A DNA stretch of 64,000 nt from Daphnia pulex. Lineage: Eukaryota; Arthropoda; Branchiopoda; Diplostraca; Daphniidae. The notes beneath the pieces were generated by a model. That model was not told the DNA's origin. It worked only from the letters and a program-made list of their open reading frames with translations, and did not search any database. The position numbers were made by a program, and so were the translations under genes. The DNA lies in assembly GCF_021134715.1 (NCBI RefSeq), contig NC_060025.1, positions 8,246,001 through 8,310,000 on the forward strand. Reading direction: 5' to 3'. This document shows positions 24,229 to 36,504 of the stretch, in pieces; position 1 is the stretch's first letter; each line of letters opens with the position of its first letter.

Positions 24229-26071
24229 CTCGTGCACACAAGTGAAAGCTCCGACGTGAAGGCGCCAATAAGTCCCGCTCGGGCGACTTGATAATATGAT
24301 TTTTCTTCTTTCTTTTCCATCCGCATACAAGTCCAGATCCATCATGCTCTAGCATGCCCATCTTTCTTCTTTTAAAAGCGTCTTTTTTTTCTTTTGAAAA
24401 ATAAATATTGGCCGCTGCACGAACCCAACAAGACAAAAGCGTTCGTGAAAACGATAAAGGATGAGAGGCGTCCATTTGTTTCTTTTTTTCCCCCGGAGAT
24501 GGGCGTTTCGAAACGATTCTTTTGTCCTCTCTCAAAAAGTTGCCAACGTTCGTCAAAAAAGTTCCGCAGCAACTGGAGATGTGGCGGTCTCTATTGCGTC
24601 ATTGTTTTGATGCGCTAAATAAGGTGGTGGTGGTGGTTGGGGGGATTTTTATATTTTTTTTTTCGCCATCTATTTGATGATGATATGAAGCTAGGAGAAA
24701 GTTGAGCTTGTAACGTATATAAAACTGGCACACACCAAAAGACAAAGACAACATTTGGTCGTTAAGGGGAAATCCTCGACCTTGCAGCACGGCAACTTTT
24801 TTTATTTTTTTCCGGGTCGCATCTTCTACTTGGCGATATTACGTGTACACCGTTAATTCTCTCTGTTGGAAAGAAGAAGAAGTGGGGGTGTGTCTTATTC
24901 AGATGGGTCGTGAATTTTTTCTTCGTGGAATTTTTATTTTCTTTTTCCGCGTCGTGAAAAAGCCAAAAAAAGGCAACTCTAACCAAAACTTTCTCTCTCT
25001 CACTTTTATCGTGTGTATATCCTCATCACACCTTGACTTTTTTGGCCTTTTCAGAATCTTCGGGAATGTCAACCTCCCTGATTTGTTGTCAGGGGAAAAA
25101 AACAACTTTTTTAAAAAAGTTGCGCTGGGTGGTGTCTTCTTTTCAATTTCAAATGACGCGCGCATTTTGACTGTTGCTAGCCGGACCCTCGTCGTACCCA
25201 AAAAACCCAACTTTCACCCTCTGGAATTTCATATCATCTTCATTCAAGATTGTTGCGTGATTCGACGAAATCGTCCGGGACGACATCAGGGATATGTGAG
25301 GGGTTGGCAAACGAGTTTCTGTAGTAGGCCTAACTCCTTATATAGGCTGACAGCTACTGCACCGCGTGTTAGAAAGCGTGAACGGTAGCAACTTACAATT
25401 TCTGATTGGATAAAAAACAAAATTTGAAAATAAAACAAAACCCAACAAAATATAATTCCTTTTTGGCCCGTTTAGCTGGAACCCGGTCGTTGGGAACGGG
25501 AGAGACTTTCACGATCTGCGATGAAGGTCTAGTGTGAATTGATGGGGGTCAAACGCGGGAGAAAAAATAAATTAGCGTGAAGCCCAGTTCGTATAGATTA
25601 TTTGTGAGGTGCTGGCCCAGCGGGACGTCCGAAATTCAATGGCTTTCCAATTAGACAAAGATGGGGCTGCTCTCTGTGCTGGTTGCTGTTATACATTGTG
25701 TCGCCTGGGAACGAGCCCCGAGGGTTATCCCGTTATGAGATTAACCGCGTGATCACCCGCTGGTGTGGCCAACATATTCCCCCGGCTCGGCATCATCAGG
25801 CACACACACACGGGCTGGAGTTTGTTTCGTTTTCACTTTGCCGAGTCCCTTTTTCTTGGTTTTGTTTCAAAAGAAAGCGCCAAAAATGAAGAAAACGGTC
25901 ACGGGTAAACAGTTTTGTTGTTTGCCTAATTGCGTAATATATATCACATCAGATATGCTAATCATTTGCAAAAAGATTCAGCCACACTCTCTCCTTCTCT
26001 GCTGGATCGTTATTTAACACGCAACGTAATACAGCAGTACAACTCATTTAACGTTTAAACCATTTTTTGAC

Positions 26072-26072
26072 G

Positions 26073-26103
<31 letters not shown>
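26072..26103. repeat. (GTT)n microsatellite
   Basis: About ten uninterrupted GTT units end roughly 90 bases before the splice acceptor at 26195. The same triplet, as CAACAA, recurs as Asn-Asn runs in the following protein. Confidence 0.9.
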
Positions 26104-26207
26104 GGTGCAGTTAATTGGACATTCAAAAGTTGTTTGACGACGATAATTAAAGAATGCGTCTAATTTTTTCGGCGTTTAATTTTGTGTAACGACAGGACGG
26201 CCGAGAG

Positions 26208-28358
26208 ATGATCTATTGGCTCCTGCTGCTGGAACTGTCCGTCCTGGCGGCCCAGCCGTTCGACAACAACAACAACAACAGGCCGGTCGATCACCAGCGC
26301 AAGATCTTGGTGCGGATGGTTTGGCCTGGGGGCCACACCGTCACCCCTCCGTCAGAGGATGACACAACTCCGATTCCGGTAGTCATTCCGGCTGCTAGTT
26401 TCAGCCGCCAGATGATCATCAGGTTCCCGTCGTCCGGATCCATCAGTTCGGCGGAGCAGAAACAACAATCCTTGCAGGCGATTTCGTCGGCTGGATACGA
26501 TCCGCCCACGACGGAAGAGTCGGCCGATTATTCGCTGGACAGTTACGTCAGTCTGTCGCTATCCAGCGGCGGAAGCGATGCGGAAGGAGCCGATCAGAAC
26601 CTGCACCGATCCAGGAATGAGAAATCCTACGACGGAAACAACAGCAAACTGGATCTGCTCCAGCAGCTGCTACGCCTGGCCCCATCCAGCGTGGAAAACG
26701 GCAACTACGACAAGTGCAATCATCCGTTCCACAGCTGGATCTGCAGCAACAACAACAACAAGGAGATTGCACGATCCACTACGCCGCAACCTACGACAAC
26801 CATCCAACAGCAGGCGGAATATTTCCCCATTTCTTCATTTGAAAATGTTCAAATTTTGATTCCGGATCTCAGCCCGACTATAGTTCCACCGCTTCCGGCT
26901 CCTCCTACTCCGATTGAGGAGCGCATTGAAGTCGTGGATTCGTGGGCCGGAATGGATCCCTGCAGTCACCCGTTTCACAGCTGGATGTGCAAAAAGCCCA
27001 AAATTATCCAGCCTCCGACTCCTCCGCCGGAATTCAAAGAAACCGGAGCATCGGTACTGGATGAGAATCTTTTGCTTCCGTCGGTTGAACCCAGCACGAC
27101 GACATCCACCACTACACCCGCACCCACCACGGTTCCACCCACAACCAAACGATCCAGTTGGGATGGAGCCGATCCTTGTACTCATCCGTTTCACAGTTGG
27201 TTGTGCGGAAAACGCCAGCCGGCCGCTAGAACAACAACATCGCCTCCGCCAACCACAACAACTCCGCAGCCATTCAATTCGGATGCTTCTTTCTTCATTC
27301 CGGATCTCAATCCCGCCCCGATTCCGACTACCACCCAACCGCCTCCGCCCACGACGACTCTTCCTCCGCTCATCATCCGCACGTTGGCTCCGAAAAAAGG
27401 GTGGGACGAAGCGGATTCGTGTTCCCATCCATTTCACAGTTGGCTCTGCGAGAAACCCAAAGTGAGGACGACTCCGCCGCCGACAATTCCGCCGATCACA
27501 ACTCCCATCCCTACCACCACCACGACTCCGCCTCCACCTCCTCCGCCGGAAGAGATTGTCATCTTTGAAACAGCTCCCTCGATTGATGAGGGGAATCAAC
27601 TGGTTCCGGATGTTTCTCCGCCTCCGCCAATCACGACGGCCAAACCGACGAAATCATCCGGATGGGACGAGGCGGATTCGTGTTCGCATCCGTTCCACAG
27701 TTGGTTGTGCGCCAAGCCGCAGGCGAAACAACCCAGGACAACTCGTCCGCCCCCGACCACGACCACTCCTCTACCGGCGGCGGATATCCAGCTTCCGGAG
27801 GCCGCATCGAATTTCGAAACGCAGGACGCCATTCCGCTGCCGCCGCCGGAAATCACAACGTACAGACCCGCAGTGAAAATAATACCTACACAATCTTCCG
27901 GATGGGCGGAAGGTGCGGATCCGTGTAGTCATCCATTTCACAGCTGGCTGTGCGCGCCTAAGCCGCCAGCGAAAGCCAGGACGACTCGTCCGCCTCCGAC
28001 GACAACTCTTCCACCTCCGGCAGACATCCAGCTTCCGGATGCCTCGAATTTCGGTCCTCAAGATGCGATCCCGCTTCCGTCACCGGTGGTTATCCCCACA
28101 CCGGCAGCAGTGGTCATTCCAACTTCCGGCTGGGCGGAAGGTGCGGATCCTTGCACTCATCCGTTCCACAGTTGGTTGTGCAATCGTTCGCCATCCGCCA
28201 AACAGAACCTGGAGCTCGGTTCTAATTTGAGGGTCGGTCGCCAATCGTCCTTCCAGTCGGAAGTGGAAGCCCAGGAAGAGGAAACGGTGGAATCGTCACG
28301 ATGGAACAAGTTTGAATCGCTGCGGCTGTTGCCATCTGGCGTTCGCCAAAGGAAATAG
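26208..28358 (+). CDS. Secreted Pro/Thr-rich protein with seven CxHPFHSWxC repeats
   Basis: A single frame of 716 residues follows a splice acceptor ending at 26195. A short signal peptide (MIYWLLLLELSVLAA, likely cut before QPF) marks it as secreted. Residues 24-165 are low in structure. Seven copies of C-x-HPFHSW-(L/M/I)-C follow, with first Cys at residues 170, 252, 324, 405, 492, 573 and 649, spaced 72-87 apart. Most are preceded by W-x-(E/G)-x-(A/M)-D-(P/S). Linkers are Pro/Thr-rich (PPPTTTT), as in mucin-like extracellular proteins. The two Cys of each copy probably form a small disulfide loop; the two His and Trp could bind metal or partner molecules. Copy three is followed by GKR, a classic amidating cleavage site, but the other copies are not, which argues against a neuropeptide precursor. 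I do not recognise the family; a matrix, cuticle or peritrophic role is only a guess. Confidence 0.88.
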   Translation: MIYWLLLLELSVLAAQPFDNNNNNRPVDHQRKILVRMVWPGGHTVTPPSEDDTTPIPVVIPAASFSRQMIIRFPSSGSISSAEQKQQSLQAISSAGYDPPTTEESADYSLDSYVSLSLSSGGSDAEGADQNLHRSRNEKSYDGNNSKLDLLQQLLRLAPSSVENGNYDKCNHPFHSWICSNNNNKEIARSTTPQPTTTIQQQAEYFPISSFENVQILIPDLSPTIVPPLPAPPTPIEERIEVVDSWAGMDPCSHPFHSWMCKKPKIIQPPTPPPEFKETGASVLDENLLLPSVEPSTTTSTTTPAPTTVPPTTKRSSWDGADPCTHPFHSWLCGKRQPAARTTTSPPPTTTTPQPFNSDASFFIPDLNPAPIPTTTQPPPPTTTLPPLIIRTLAPKKGWDEADSCSHPFHSWLCEKPKVRTTPPPTIPPITTPIPTTTTTPPPPPPPEEIVIFETAPSIDEGNQLVPDVSPPPPITTAKPTKSSGWDEADSCSHPFHSWLCAKPQAKQPRTTRPPPTTTTPLPAADIQLPEAASNFETQDAIPLPPPEITTYRPAVKIIPTQSSGWAEGADPCSHPFHSWLCAPKPPAKARTTRPPPTTTLPPPADIQLPDASNFGPQDAIPLPSPVVIPTPAAVVIPTSGWAEGADPCTHPFHSWLCNRSPSAKQNLELGSNLRVGRQSSFQSEVEAQEEETVESSRWNKFESLRLLPSGVRQRK

Positions 28359-30220
28359 CCTAAAGAAAAACAAACAAAACACAAATTAAACAAAATACTC
28401 TTTTTTTCATTAATTCCGTGTGCCATCCGATTCTTAATTCAAACTTCCCGCTCCTAACATCCATGATAATCCTAGCGACAATTTTTAAACAAAACACACA
28501 GACGGAAAACACTATTACCCCCCACAATATTTAGCCTAGCTGGCACTATACTCCACACACATTTTAAACAATTTCAAATTGTAGTTAATTCAAGTCAAGC
28601 CTCATTGTGGAATTGTATCGAGATTTTCGACCGGAAACGGACAGCGGATCGCGGTTTCCCTCCCCCAAAAAATTCAAAAATATGCTACACATGAATCCAG
28701 ATGCAAGCAGGTATTGTATCATGTCAGGCATAACAAGTTGCCACTAATTAAATTGGGGACTAAAAAAAAAATTGAAAGTATACGGGATTTGATTTAATCG
28801 GTTTTTGATAGCAGGAAGAAAGTAAGAATCAAAAGCAAATTAAATAATAATAATTAAAAAAAAATAGGACAAAATCAAAGACAAAAAAAAATGTTTAAAA
28901 AAATTCTACGACATTGATAATTTTATAATTGAAAAAAAAAATTCGAAATACAAAAATCGAGTTTAGATTTATCTCACGATTCACCATCATCAGCGCCATC
29001 TGGAGAGCGAGGCTGGACCTTGTAAGATTCTTTTCTTAATAACACACGAGAGGAAAACAATCACGCAACACCGAACACAAATAAACACACGCAACTGCGG
29101 TAATAGGTACATATAATCTAACGTTACCGACCCAACATTTCCATCAACGCAATACGAAATAATAACACAATAAATTGCAAAATCATTCGGTCCGATCCCA
29201 CAAATGGAAATTTATAAATTTGTTTGATTAAACCCTCACATTCATTCGTTCTCCAAATTCTCTTTTTCTCTTTTTTTGTCTCCAAAATGTTTGTTTCAAA
29301 TGATCTAAATGTTCCCTTCGAAAAATATGTATCGACAAAAATATTCTTTCGACATTTTATTGTGTAAATAAACGCGGCGTTCGATTCGGCAAAAAAATAT
29401 TTCGTTTTCAATTTTTTGGTTTCATTGCGTAACGAAAAACCAACAGCGATCAACCGGTGAATCATTACGCATATACGGTGACGTGTCTGACAGCTGGCCA
29501 GATTTAAGCATATGTCCCATCAAAGTAAAAAGATAATTTCAGGAATGTTTTTACGTATTAAAAAAATATACTGAAAGAAGAAGTTGACCGCTGGCACACC
29601 AGCTATACTACATGCGCTGAAGGGTCTTTTTTTAAACCCCGTGGAAAGAAAAGGAGAAACGAAAAGTACCGTAACATCACGGCGCTAGCAGCGGCCGCAG
29701 TGGATTTGTACACATAGCGGTTCCTCCAGCGGCTGGGCTATTTCAGGGAGGGACGGACTCTGTCGCTCCATCATCGCTTCATCGCACCTGGTTAAGAAGA
29801 AGAGAAAAAGTGCTATCGTGCGAGTATATGTTTCGTTCGTGAAGGAGAAGAACGCTTCGAGCGAACCCGCCCATCTGTTGAAGAAAGGAAGAAACCAAAA
29901 ATTTGTTCACTCCAGTCTTCTTCCGGAGTAGAAGGAGAAGAAGAAGAAATTTTATTCTTCCTTTGCTTTTTCCGCCACCGAATAAAAATACTGAACGAAC
30001 GCTCGCAAATTCCCAAACCCCCCCAAGCTGCCGTCTTCAGTCACTTTTATTCCATCGGTGTAATCAGTTGTGTGATATCACATTCAGTTTCGATTTGAAT
30101 TTGATTTTATTCTGTCCAAGTTCTCCGAGTGCGGGCTGAATTTTGAGTGCCAGTGCAGTTCAGAGGCTAGTTTCACCTTTTTTGTGCGGAAGATTTGAAT
30201 GGATTGTAATCGCCGCTGTG
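28359..30220. other. 3' region of the repeat-protein gene and promoter of the next gene
   Basis: The first part is an AT-rich 3' UTR-like tract; AATAAA occurs near 29081. The remaining sequence is the 5' UTR and promoter area of the membrane-protein gene starting at 30221, with no clear TATA box. No other coding sequence is supported. Confidence 0.45.
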
Positions 30221-33200
30221 ATGTCTGATGGATCGTCTGCAACACAGGTGAGTCGGCCAGCGAGTCTGTACAGATGTTGAAGCTATTAAAATGATTTCGC
30301 GTGACACGGGGAAGAAGCAATGTACACAAGATGACAAAGAGGTGGCAGTTATGAACGCGACAGATGAGGAGCCCCGTTACGCTGTTTCACGTCCTGAAAA
30401 ATTTGTTCTTCCATCTCCGCTCCGCCGCTAACAAATAACGATTTATGAATAACCGTCAATGGTGAGCGACTTGTAAGTTGTAACGCGCGTGAAAACGGGA
30501 CACCTTGGCCCTGTTTTTCTAACCGGCACAAGAATTTTTTTTTTTTTTCAAGTTTAGCAGAGACCCCGTTCTCATGAATGAATGAATGTTGTATTAATAA
30601 CAACAATAATTCTCCCCTGGACTGTTGCCGTTTTTGTTTGTTATCGTTCGCTCGAGCGTGAATTAAAAAAGCCTGGCGTCACCTACTGACGGCCAATAAA
30701 GGAAGAATAGAGCGCAGCTAGTAGTCTAATCACAATTCCGGAAATTCAACCGAAAATAAATTGACGTGCTCTCGAATTTCGGTTGATGCGCAGTGTAGCT
30801 GTGAATGTAAAAGACCAAGTACTGTAATGTAACATTCTTGAAAAATAGTAGAAACCCTCGGGCAATTTCAAGACTTGAAAAGAAAAAAAAAGAAGCGTTG
30901 AAATAAATGAGACTTTGAATAGCGGGATAACATTTTTGGGAGGCGAGCAACCGCGGGCGCCTGTCGTCGACGCACAGCCGGAAGAAAAAATGTAGTGTGT
31001 AGGTTAGATTGCTTTTTTGTTATTATTTTCCCCAAGGGCTTTATTAGCATTCAATATCTGTATGCAAATGAAGACCTGAAGAAGACCTGCTTATCTTAGA
31101 GACAACCATCTCCGGAAGGCTGGCGTGTTTCTTTTTGATCTCTGGTCGATTGAGATGAAATAAATTTACTTCCAATTGACCGACATTTGAATAAAAATGA
31201 TGACATCAGGGACACACATCCTCCTTTATTTTGAATAGATGTTGATCTTTCAATTTTAAAATTATTTGTTATCATGTTTGGAGATACTGCGATGCGATTG
31301 TTTTTTCCCTGTTAAAATAAGACACACTTGTTCACCGTAGAAATGTTTCCCCCCAAAAGCTATAAAAACAAAACGGGATTTTCATTCCGGATGATTGAAC
31401 CTCCTCCTTTTTTTATTTTACTGCGCGGACCATCTCAACTTTCAAAATGGGTGGTCACCAACTCTCGTGTTCACGCAATCAAATTTTTTACTTAAAAAAT
31501 CTTCCATCAAATTTGTTAGGAAAAAGAACAAAATTCTTTGAGATTTGTCACGGTTGATAAAACAAGGAAACCGTCGAATTGTCTTGATTGTTTTCGTTTG
31601 AATTCTTTTGTGCTTTTTCATCGAGCGAGAGGAGAAACCGGGTCGTTCCGTTTCCCGCGGTCGTGTGGAGTCACACGCCACCCTTCGGCCAACCAATAAC
31701 ATGACGTAGTCGATTATATTGAGAACTTTAGCAGTTGGTTGCTGCACCCACCGATCTGTTCTTAATTTTATTTTTCAAAATTTTACTTAAGTCAGTCAGC
31801 TTGTCCGTGTACGGATCGAAATTTCGTTCACTTCCGCCAATGTGTTTTGGCTGTTTTCGCTCTGTGAAAAAGAAGTTGAAATTAATTCCGGGTTATATAC
31901 ACTGCCGAGCGTGAGAATTTGGCTGCAAGTACAGTAACTTTGTTCCCGTAGAGGAAAATTATATTCCACGCATTCGTAAAGAAAGAAAAGAAATAAATAT
32001 TTTTAACTTTTGAAAAAATTGTTAACTTCCCGCGCGCATTTTTGCCGTTGATACTTTTCTGTCGTTTCGCATCGATGAAGGTCTAAAACGACTTGATAGT
32101 GCAAACCAGTTGCCGTGTTATACCTACACGAGTACTTAAGCGAGTACCGTAAGATAATTAACAGATTTTTTAAGTTCCCTATAATAATGACATGGCCAAA
32201 ACTGAGCTGTTGCTCCTATCTAGGTGATGAATCGCAACGATAAAAATTTAACTAGTACAACAAAAAAAGCATACTTAAAAGAAGAAGAAACGTCTGTTCG
32301 CAAACGTTTTCTGTGATGTCGGTCAAACCCCAAAGAATTCTTTTTGCTGGCCCGAGCCAGATGTTTATAGGGTGGAGCTATCTCTTGAGACATAAATATA
32401 TATAAGCTGTTAGCCTTTTTTAACTAACGGTTAGTCTCTTGTTTCAGTTCTCACTCGCCACTCTCGTGAGTCTCTCCCAAGTTCTCCTCCAGTCGTTAAA
32501 CACGAAATTTCCTTGGATATCATTTTACCAATTTTGTTAAAATTTAGATCGGCGGAATAAGCGACCGGGAAGTGGCCATCGTCGATAGTCTCGACAGCAT
32601 CACCACGACAAATAGCGACGAGGACGACGGAAGTAGCGATTGCAGCAGCAGTGACATTGGCAGCAGTTACATTTCGGATCAGGACGAGGAGCCCATTTCC
32701 ATCGTGACCAACATCAGGCCATCGCCGCTATTTCATCCGGAAGACGAGGAAGAAGAAGAAGCGGAAATAGAGGAAAAGTCTCCGGCCGGAGGCAGGATCG
32801 CCAAAGATACCGGCTGTTGCCTCTACAGCGCCATCACCGCCATTTTCGTCATGGTGGTCAGTTTCAAAATATTTCCAAACGGAATTTTCTTTTTAATTAA
32901 TGAATTAATTATTTACACGCAATCAGGTTTTAATCGGAATCGTGTTGATCGTTACCGGTCCCGTTCTGGGACTTTCCTTCCCGCCGCTTTTTCGAGCCAA
33001 TACTCCCGTCATTCTGCCTCCCATGGAACACAATTACCTGACGGCCAATTTCAGCGACGAAATTCCAGCCGTCGATGAAGACGTTCTCCATTCAAACAAC
33101 AATCCCGAGGCGGATTATGCGGAGCAGTACGATCCCGGCGATGGAACTAATAATCAAACGGCCGATTCTTTCGAATACGCCGATTATCTGGAAGATCAAC

Positions 33201-36200
33201 CGCAGGCTAATTTGACCGACTTCCTGGCCGCCACTCTCAACAATTCGGCGGGAATTTTTAACGAGTCGGTGATCGAGGATCTAGCCAATTTGTCGCCGGA
33301 AGCGCTGCGCACCAAGTATGTGGCTTACGTGCCTATTCCGCTGAAAATCGACGACGGCGAGGAGGAGCAGAGCGACTACCAGGAAGAAGACGTTGAAGAC
33401 GCCAGCGTCAACGACAGGAGCGACAATCATTACAATCAAGAAGATGATACTTACTACGAAGAAGAAATGGCCACTCCGCGATCCTCATCCGCCGTCCGGC
33501 GACGTCCAACCATCGAAAAGGTCCTGTTGCCCATCGTCATGGTCCCAGAGTCCAGCAACGTCGGAGAACAGCAACATCGGACTCAAACGAGTCAAGGATC
33601 GGATTCTTGGCGATCCAGCGAATACTCGGAGGATCGATCTAGCAATCCGCCGCGGAGATTCGATGGAGAGCAAATGGAAATCCGGGTGGATAACGAGGAA
33701 GATTTGACGTCGTCGCCTTCACTCCGCATTCCCGGTTTGAATTTCCCGCGTCGAGGTAACAATCGACCCGATCACGATCGCAGGAGACGTCCAGGGATCG
33801 ATTACCGGATGTTTGGATCTCCGCCTCATCCGAACAACAGACGAAACAAGAGACCGAACCGCTTCCGTGATCGCGATCGTGAGCGATTCCGCCCGAGGGA
33901 CGATTTCGGACGGACGACCAGTCTCCATCCGCACAGGGTCCTGCCTCCGCCCAACCGATCCCGTTCCAGGAACAAAATCAACAGGCAGCGTGAAGTTGAG
34001 GGTCGTGAAGGCAATCCGGCGCTGTACATCCGCCCTCCGCCTAGACCTCGTCCCAGGGAGAACCAACAACCAATCCGCCAGCGAGTCCAGCGACCTCCTT
34101 CCGTTCCGGAATCCTGGGTGAACCGACAACGCACCATCGATCCTCCGGTGACTTCTACCAAACGGCCGGCGTATTCTTATCCTCGAGATGCCATGAGCAT
34201 CCAGGACATCATCAGGTAATACCTAAAGAAAAGAAAATATTTAAAATTAATTGATTCAACTTAATTGATTTTCAATCGATTCGCAGTTACATGACGTCAA
34301 TGAGCCACTCGAACGAGAAGACGACCAAAAAGCCAAACTTGACGCCAACCGGGCCGGACCACAGAACGGCCGTTTGGACCAACAGTCCGGATTATTATTC
34401 AAATAATCAACGCGTCGGACAATCTTATCCTTCCGTCTTACCTCCGCCGCCTTCCATGGGAATATCCAGCAGGGCTCACGACAGTTTACCGATCGAATCC
34501 CACACCAGAGGAGTGTCCAGCCCAGGATCCAATCCTTACTCGTTCAAGCTGGACGTCTACCCAATCAGGGACAGTCTCCTAGGCGGTGGCAGTTCTTCCA
34601 GCAGTTCTTCTTCTTCCAATTACGTTCCACCAGGCCCGTCCTACAAGCAGCAGAGTGTCTTACCGCCGCCCAGCTACCGCTACCGGCCCACGTCGTCCTA
34701 CTACGAGAGCCGACAGCCGTCGGGCGATTCTTCCGGTAGTCTGTCCGGTATCGACTACAGTTACAAAATCGCTTATCGCCAATCTGACAGAGACAATTGG
34801 TCCTATTCTTCCTATTCCTCCTCGTCGGCAGATCCTTACAATTACCGGCGACGTCCCCAACAACACGGAAGCGGATCACAGGAACAGTACCGATACCGGG
34901 ACAACGACGATGATGCTGATATGCCACTCCCGTTGGCTTATCGGCCAAGACGACCGGAAGCAACTACTCCAAAGCCCAAACTGGTCGTCCACTTGAACGT
35001 CTTCAATCAAAAAGGCGACCGCAACCGGTAAAAAAGAAGAAGATAAATTAATTCAGGATTTTTTAGTTGAAATTTGATCAAATTTAGATACGCCGACGAG
35101 CGTCGTGATAGTCAAGAAGCGGAGGACGATTACTATTCGCCCAGTGACATCTACCGTGCCGTCTTGAGGAACAATGCGGCCAAAACGACTCACGATCACG
35201 AAGGTAACAAATAATAATAATGCCATTTCTCTTTCAAAATCGATAGACGAATTTTGACGTTGAATTTTCCCGCTGGACGTGAGAATCGATGGAAAAGTGC
35301 AGCCATCTAGCGTTAGATGAACGAACCGTCGTCCGTCTTTCACTCACGAAAGGTCCCGGAGAGAAAAAAAGGAAAAAGATAAGGAGGGAACGATCGATGC
35401 AGCTCCTGCCAGACATGTGTGTTGTATACCTTTCCGTGTCTCAGGTTGTTTTAGTTCTTGGCTTCGATAACGATCCGTATCTGCTGGCCCTCGTTAAATA
35501 TGAATCACCTCGTCTTCTTGGTTGGAACCCCGGCTGGATATGCTCGTGCATTAACTATTCCCGATAGTATTGAAGAGGGGGGATCCAGCCAAACTCGCAT
35601 CAATAGGATATAGAGATATGGATTGGTTGTATAGTATAGAAAGTTCTTACCTTTAAACTTCCCGAATTTTCTTTGAGGGGGTACACAAGCAGCAGGAATT
35701 TGAAAAGGACATTGCGTGATTCATCTTCTTTCATAATGAATGGGCGGGAACCAATAGCAACAGCGGGATCGAATTTTCCCAAACATCCAGGGCAGGCTGA
35801 GGTGGGAGGGGGGATAGAGCGCCTCCTCCAGGAATTCTGTTGCGACTGCCATCAACAAGCAAAAGTTATCCGGAATACAAGATTATTCCGGCTGTCATCA
35901 CAAGCTCCCATCCACAACGACACATGAAATATTTAGCGACCGGCAGCCGACCCTTCAGGGCTCTATCTGTGATGTGCTATAATCGAAAAAAGTAAAATGT
36001 AATCAATTCACTTGTCATCACAATATGCATCCAGCAGGTGGTGACGATAGCCTCATGCTGAGCGGCCAGAGCCGGATCGACACTTTCTCTCAGCATCAGA
36101 TGGATCAGAATGGAGGAGACAGTTCTTCCGGTTCTTCCTCATCTTCATCCAGCTCCAACTCGTACGACAATCACAACATGGCAGCCTCGTCTCCGACGGA

Positions 36201-36504
36201 CCACTACTACAGGTCAATGGGAACGAGAAGGTCGTCGTCGTCTCCGGCTGCTACTAATGCGGCTAATAATTATCGCATCAGTCACCAGAGCCGGAATTTC
36301 TATCCGGCCATTGATGACGACGTTCCCGAGCCTCTGCCCATGCCCATGGCCGCCCAGCAATCTGCGGAAGAATCTGCCGACTCGGCGTTATCCAGTTGCC
36401 TTACTTCTTATTCCGGCGGGGTCAACTGCACACAGGGATCGTCTGTTATTCCGTCGGCGGATCGAGTTAACAATACCCAAACAGCGCCACTTGTTATTAG
36501 TTGA
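30221..36504 (+). CDS. Large single-pass membrane protein, acidic N-terminus, Arg/Pro- and Ser-rich outer part; unrecognised
   Basis: Six coding exons (30221-30247, 32548-32856, 32927-34215, 34287-35027, 35088-35203, and 36035 or 36038-36504) join in frame to about 983 residues, all with GT-AG borders. The first coding exon holds only MSDGSSATQ before GTGAGT. Residues 10-99 are acidic and Ser-rich (DEDDGSSDCSSSD, PEDEEEEEAEIEE). Residues about 101-129 form one strong transmembrane helix that spans the exon 2/3 junction (LYSAITAIFVMV, then VLIGIVLIVTG), ending FPPLF. The rest has potential N-glycosylation sites (NFS, NLT, NNS, NES), a tract rich in Arg/Asp/Pro (RFRDRDRERFRPRDD), Tyr/Ser-rich segments and a Ser homopolymer near 36120-36160. 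No catalytic or known adhesion domain is visible. Topology with an acidic cytoplasmic N-terminus is inferred. I do not recognise the family. Confidence 0.8.
30248..32547. other. Large first intron of the membrane-protein gene
   Basis: It begins GTGAGT and ends AATTTAG. It contains a TATA run (about 32396-32405) and a second acceptor-like site (CTAAC, then CTCTTGTTTCAG, near 32447), so an alternative 5' exon or internal promoter is possible. No coding exon is supported. Confidence 0.5.
35204..36034. other. Intron 5 of the membrane-protein gene
   Basis: An 831-nt intron, much longer than its 60-71-nt neighbours. It has two possible acceptors three bases apart (CCAG/CAG/G), so a one-residue splice variant is likely. 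No coding sequence is supported inside. Confidence 0.6.

Larger units (their letters stand above)
13641..26195. other. 12.5-kb gene-poor region with microsatellites, hairpins and TATA-like boxes
   Basis: No coding exon can be supported. The longest open frame (22111-22746, plus, 211 codons) is irregular in composition and matches no family I know. Microsatellites include (TG)n at about 13842-13858, (CA)n near 13951 and 14950, (GT)n near 15420, 20839 and 21931, (CT)n near 17850 and (GTT)n near 20258. TATA-like boxes occur at several points, and two compact hairpins are listed separately. An acceptor (CGACAG, ending 26195) just before the next gene implies that its first, noncoding exon lies somewhere in here. 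Confidence 0.55.

Noticed and set aside
26208..28358. Resemblance of HPFH to the angiotensin core
   Set aside because: Four residues only; the conserved unit is a Cys-bounded loop with SW, and arthropods are not known to use that hormone precursor.
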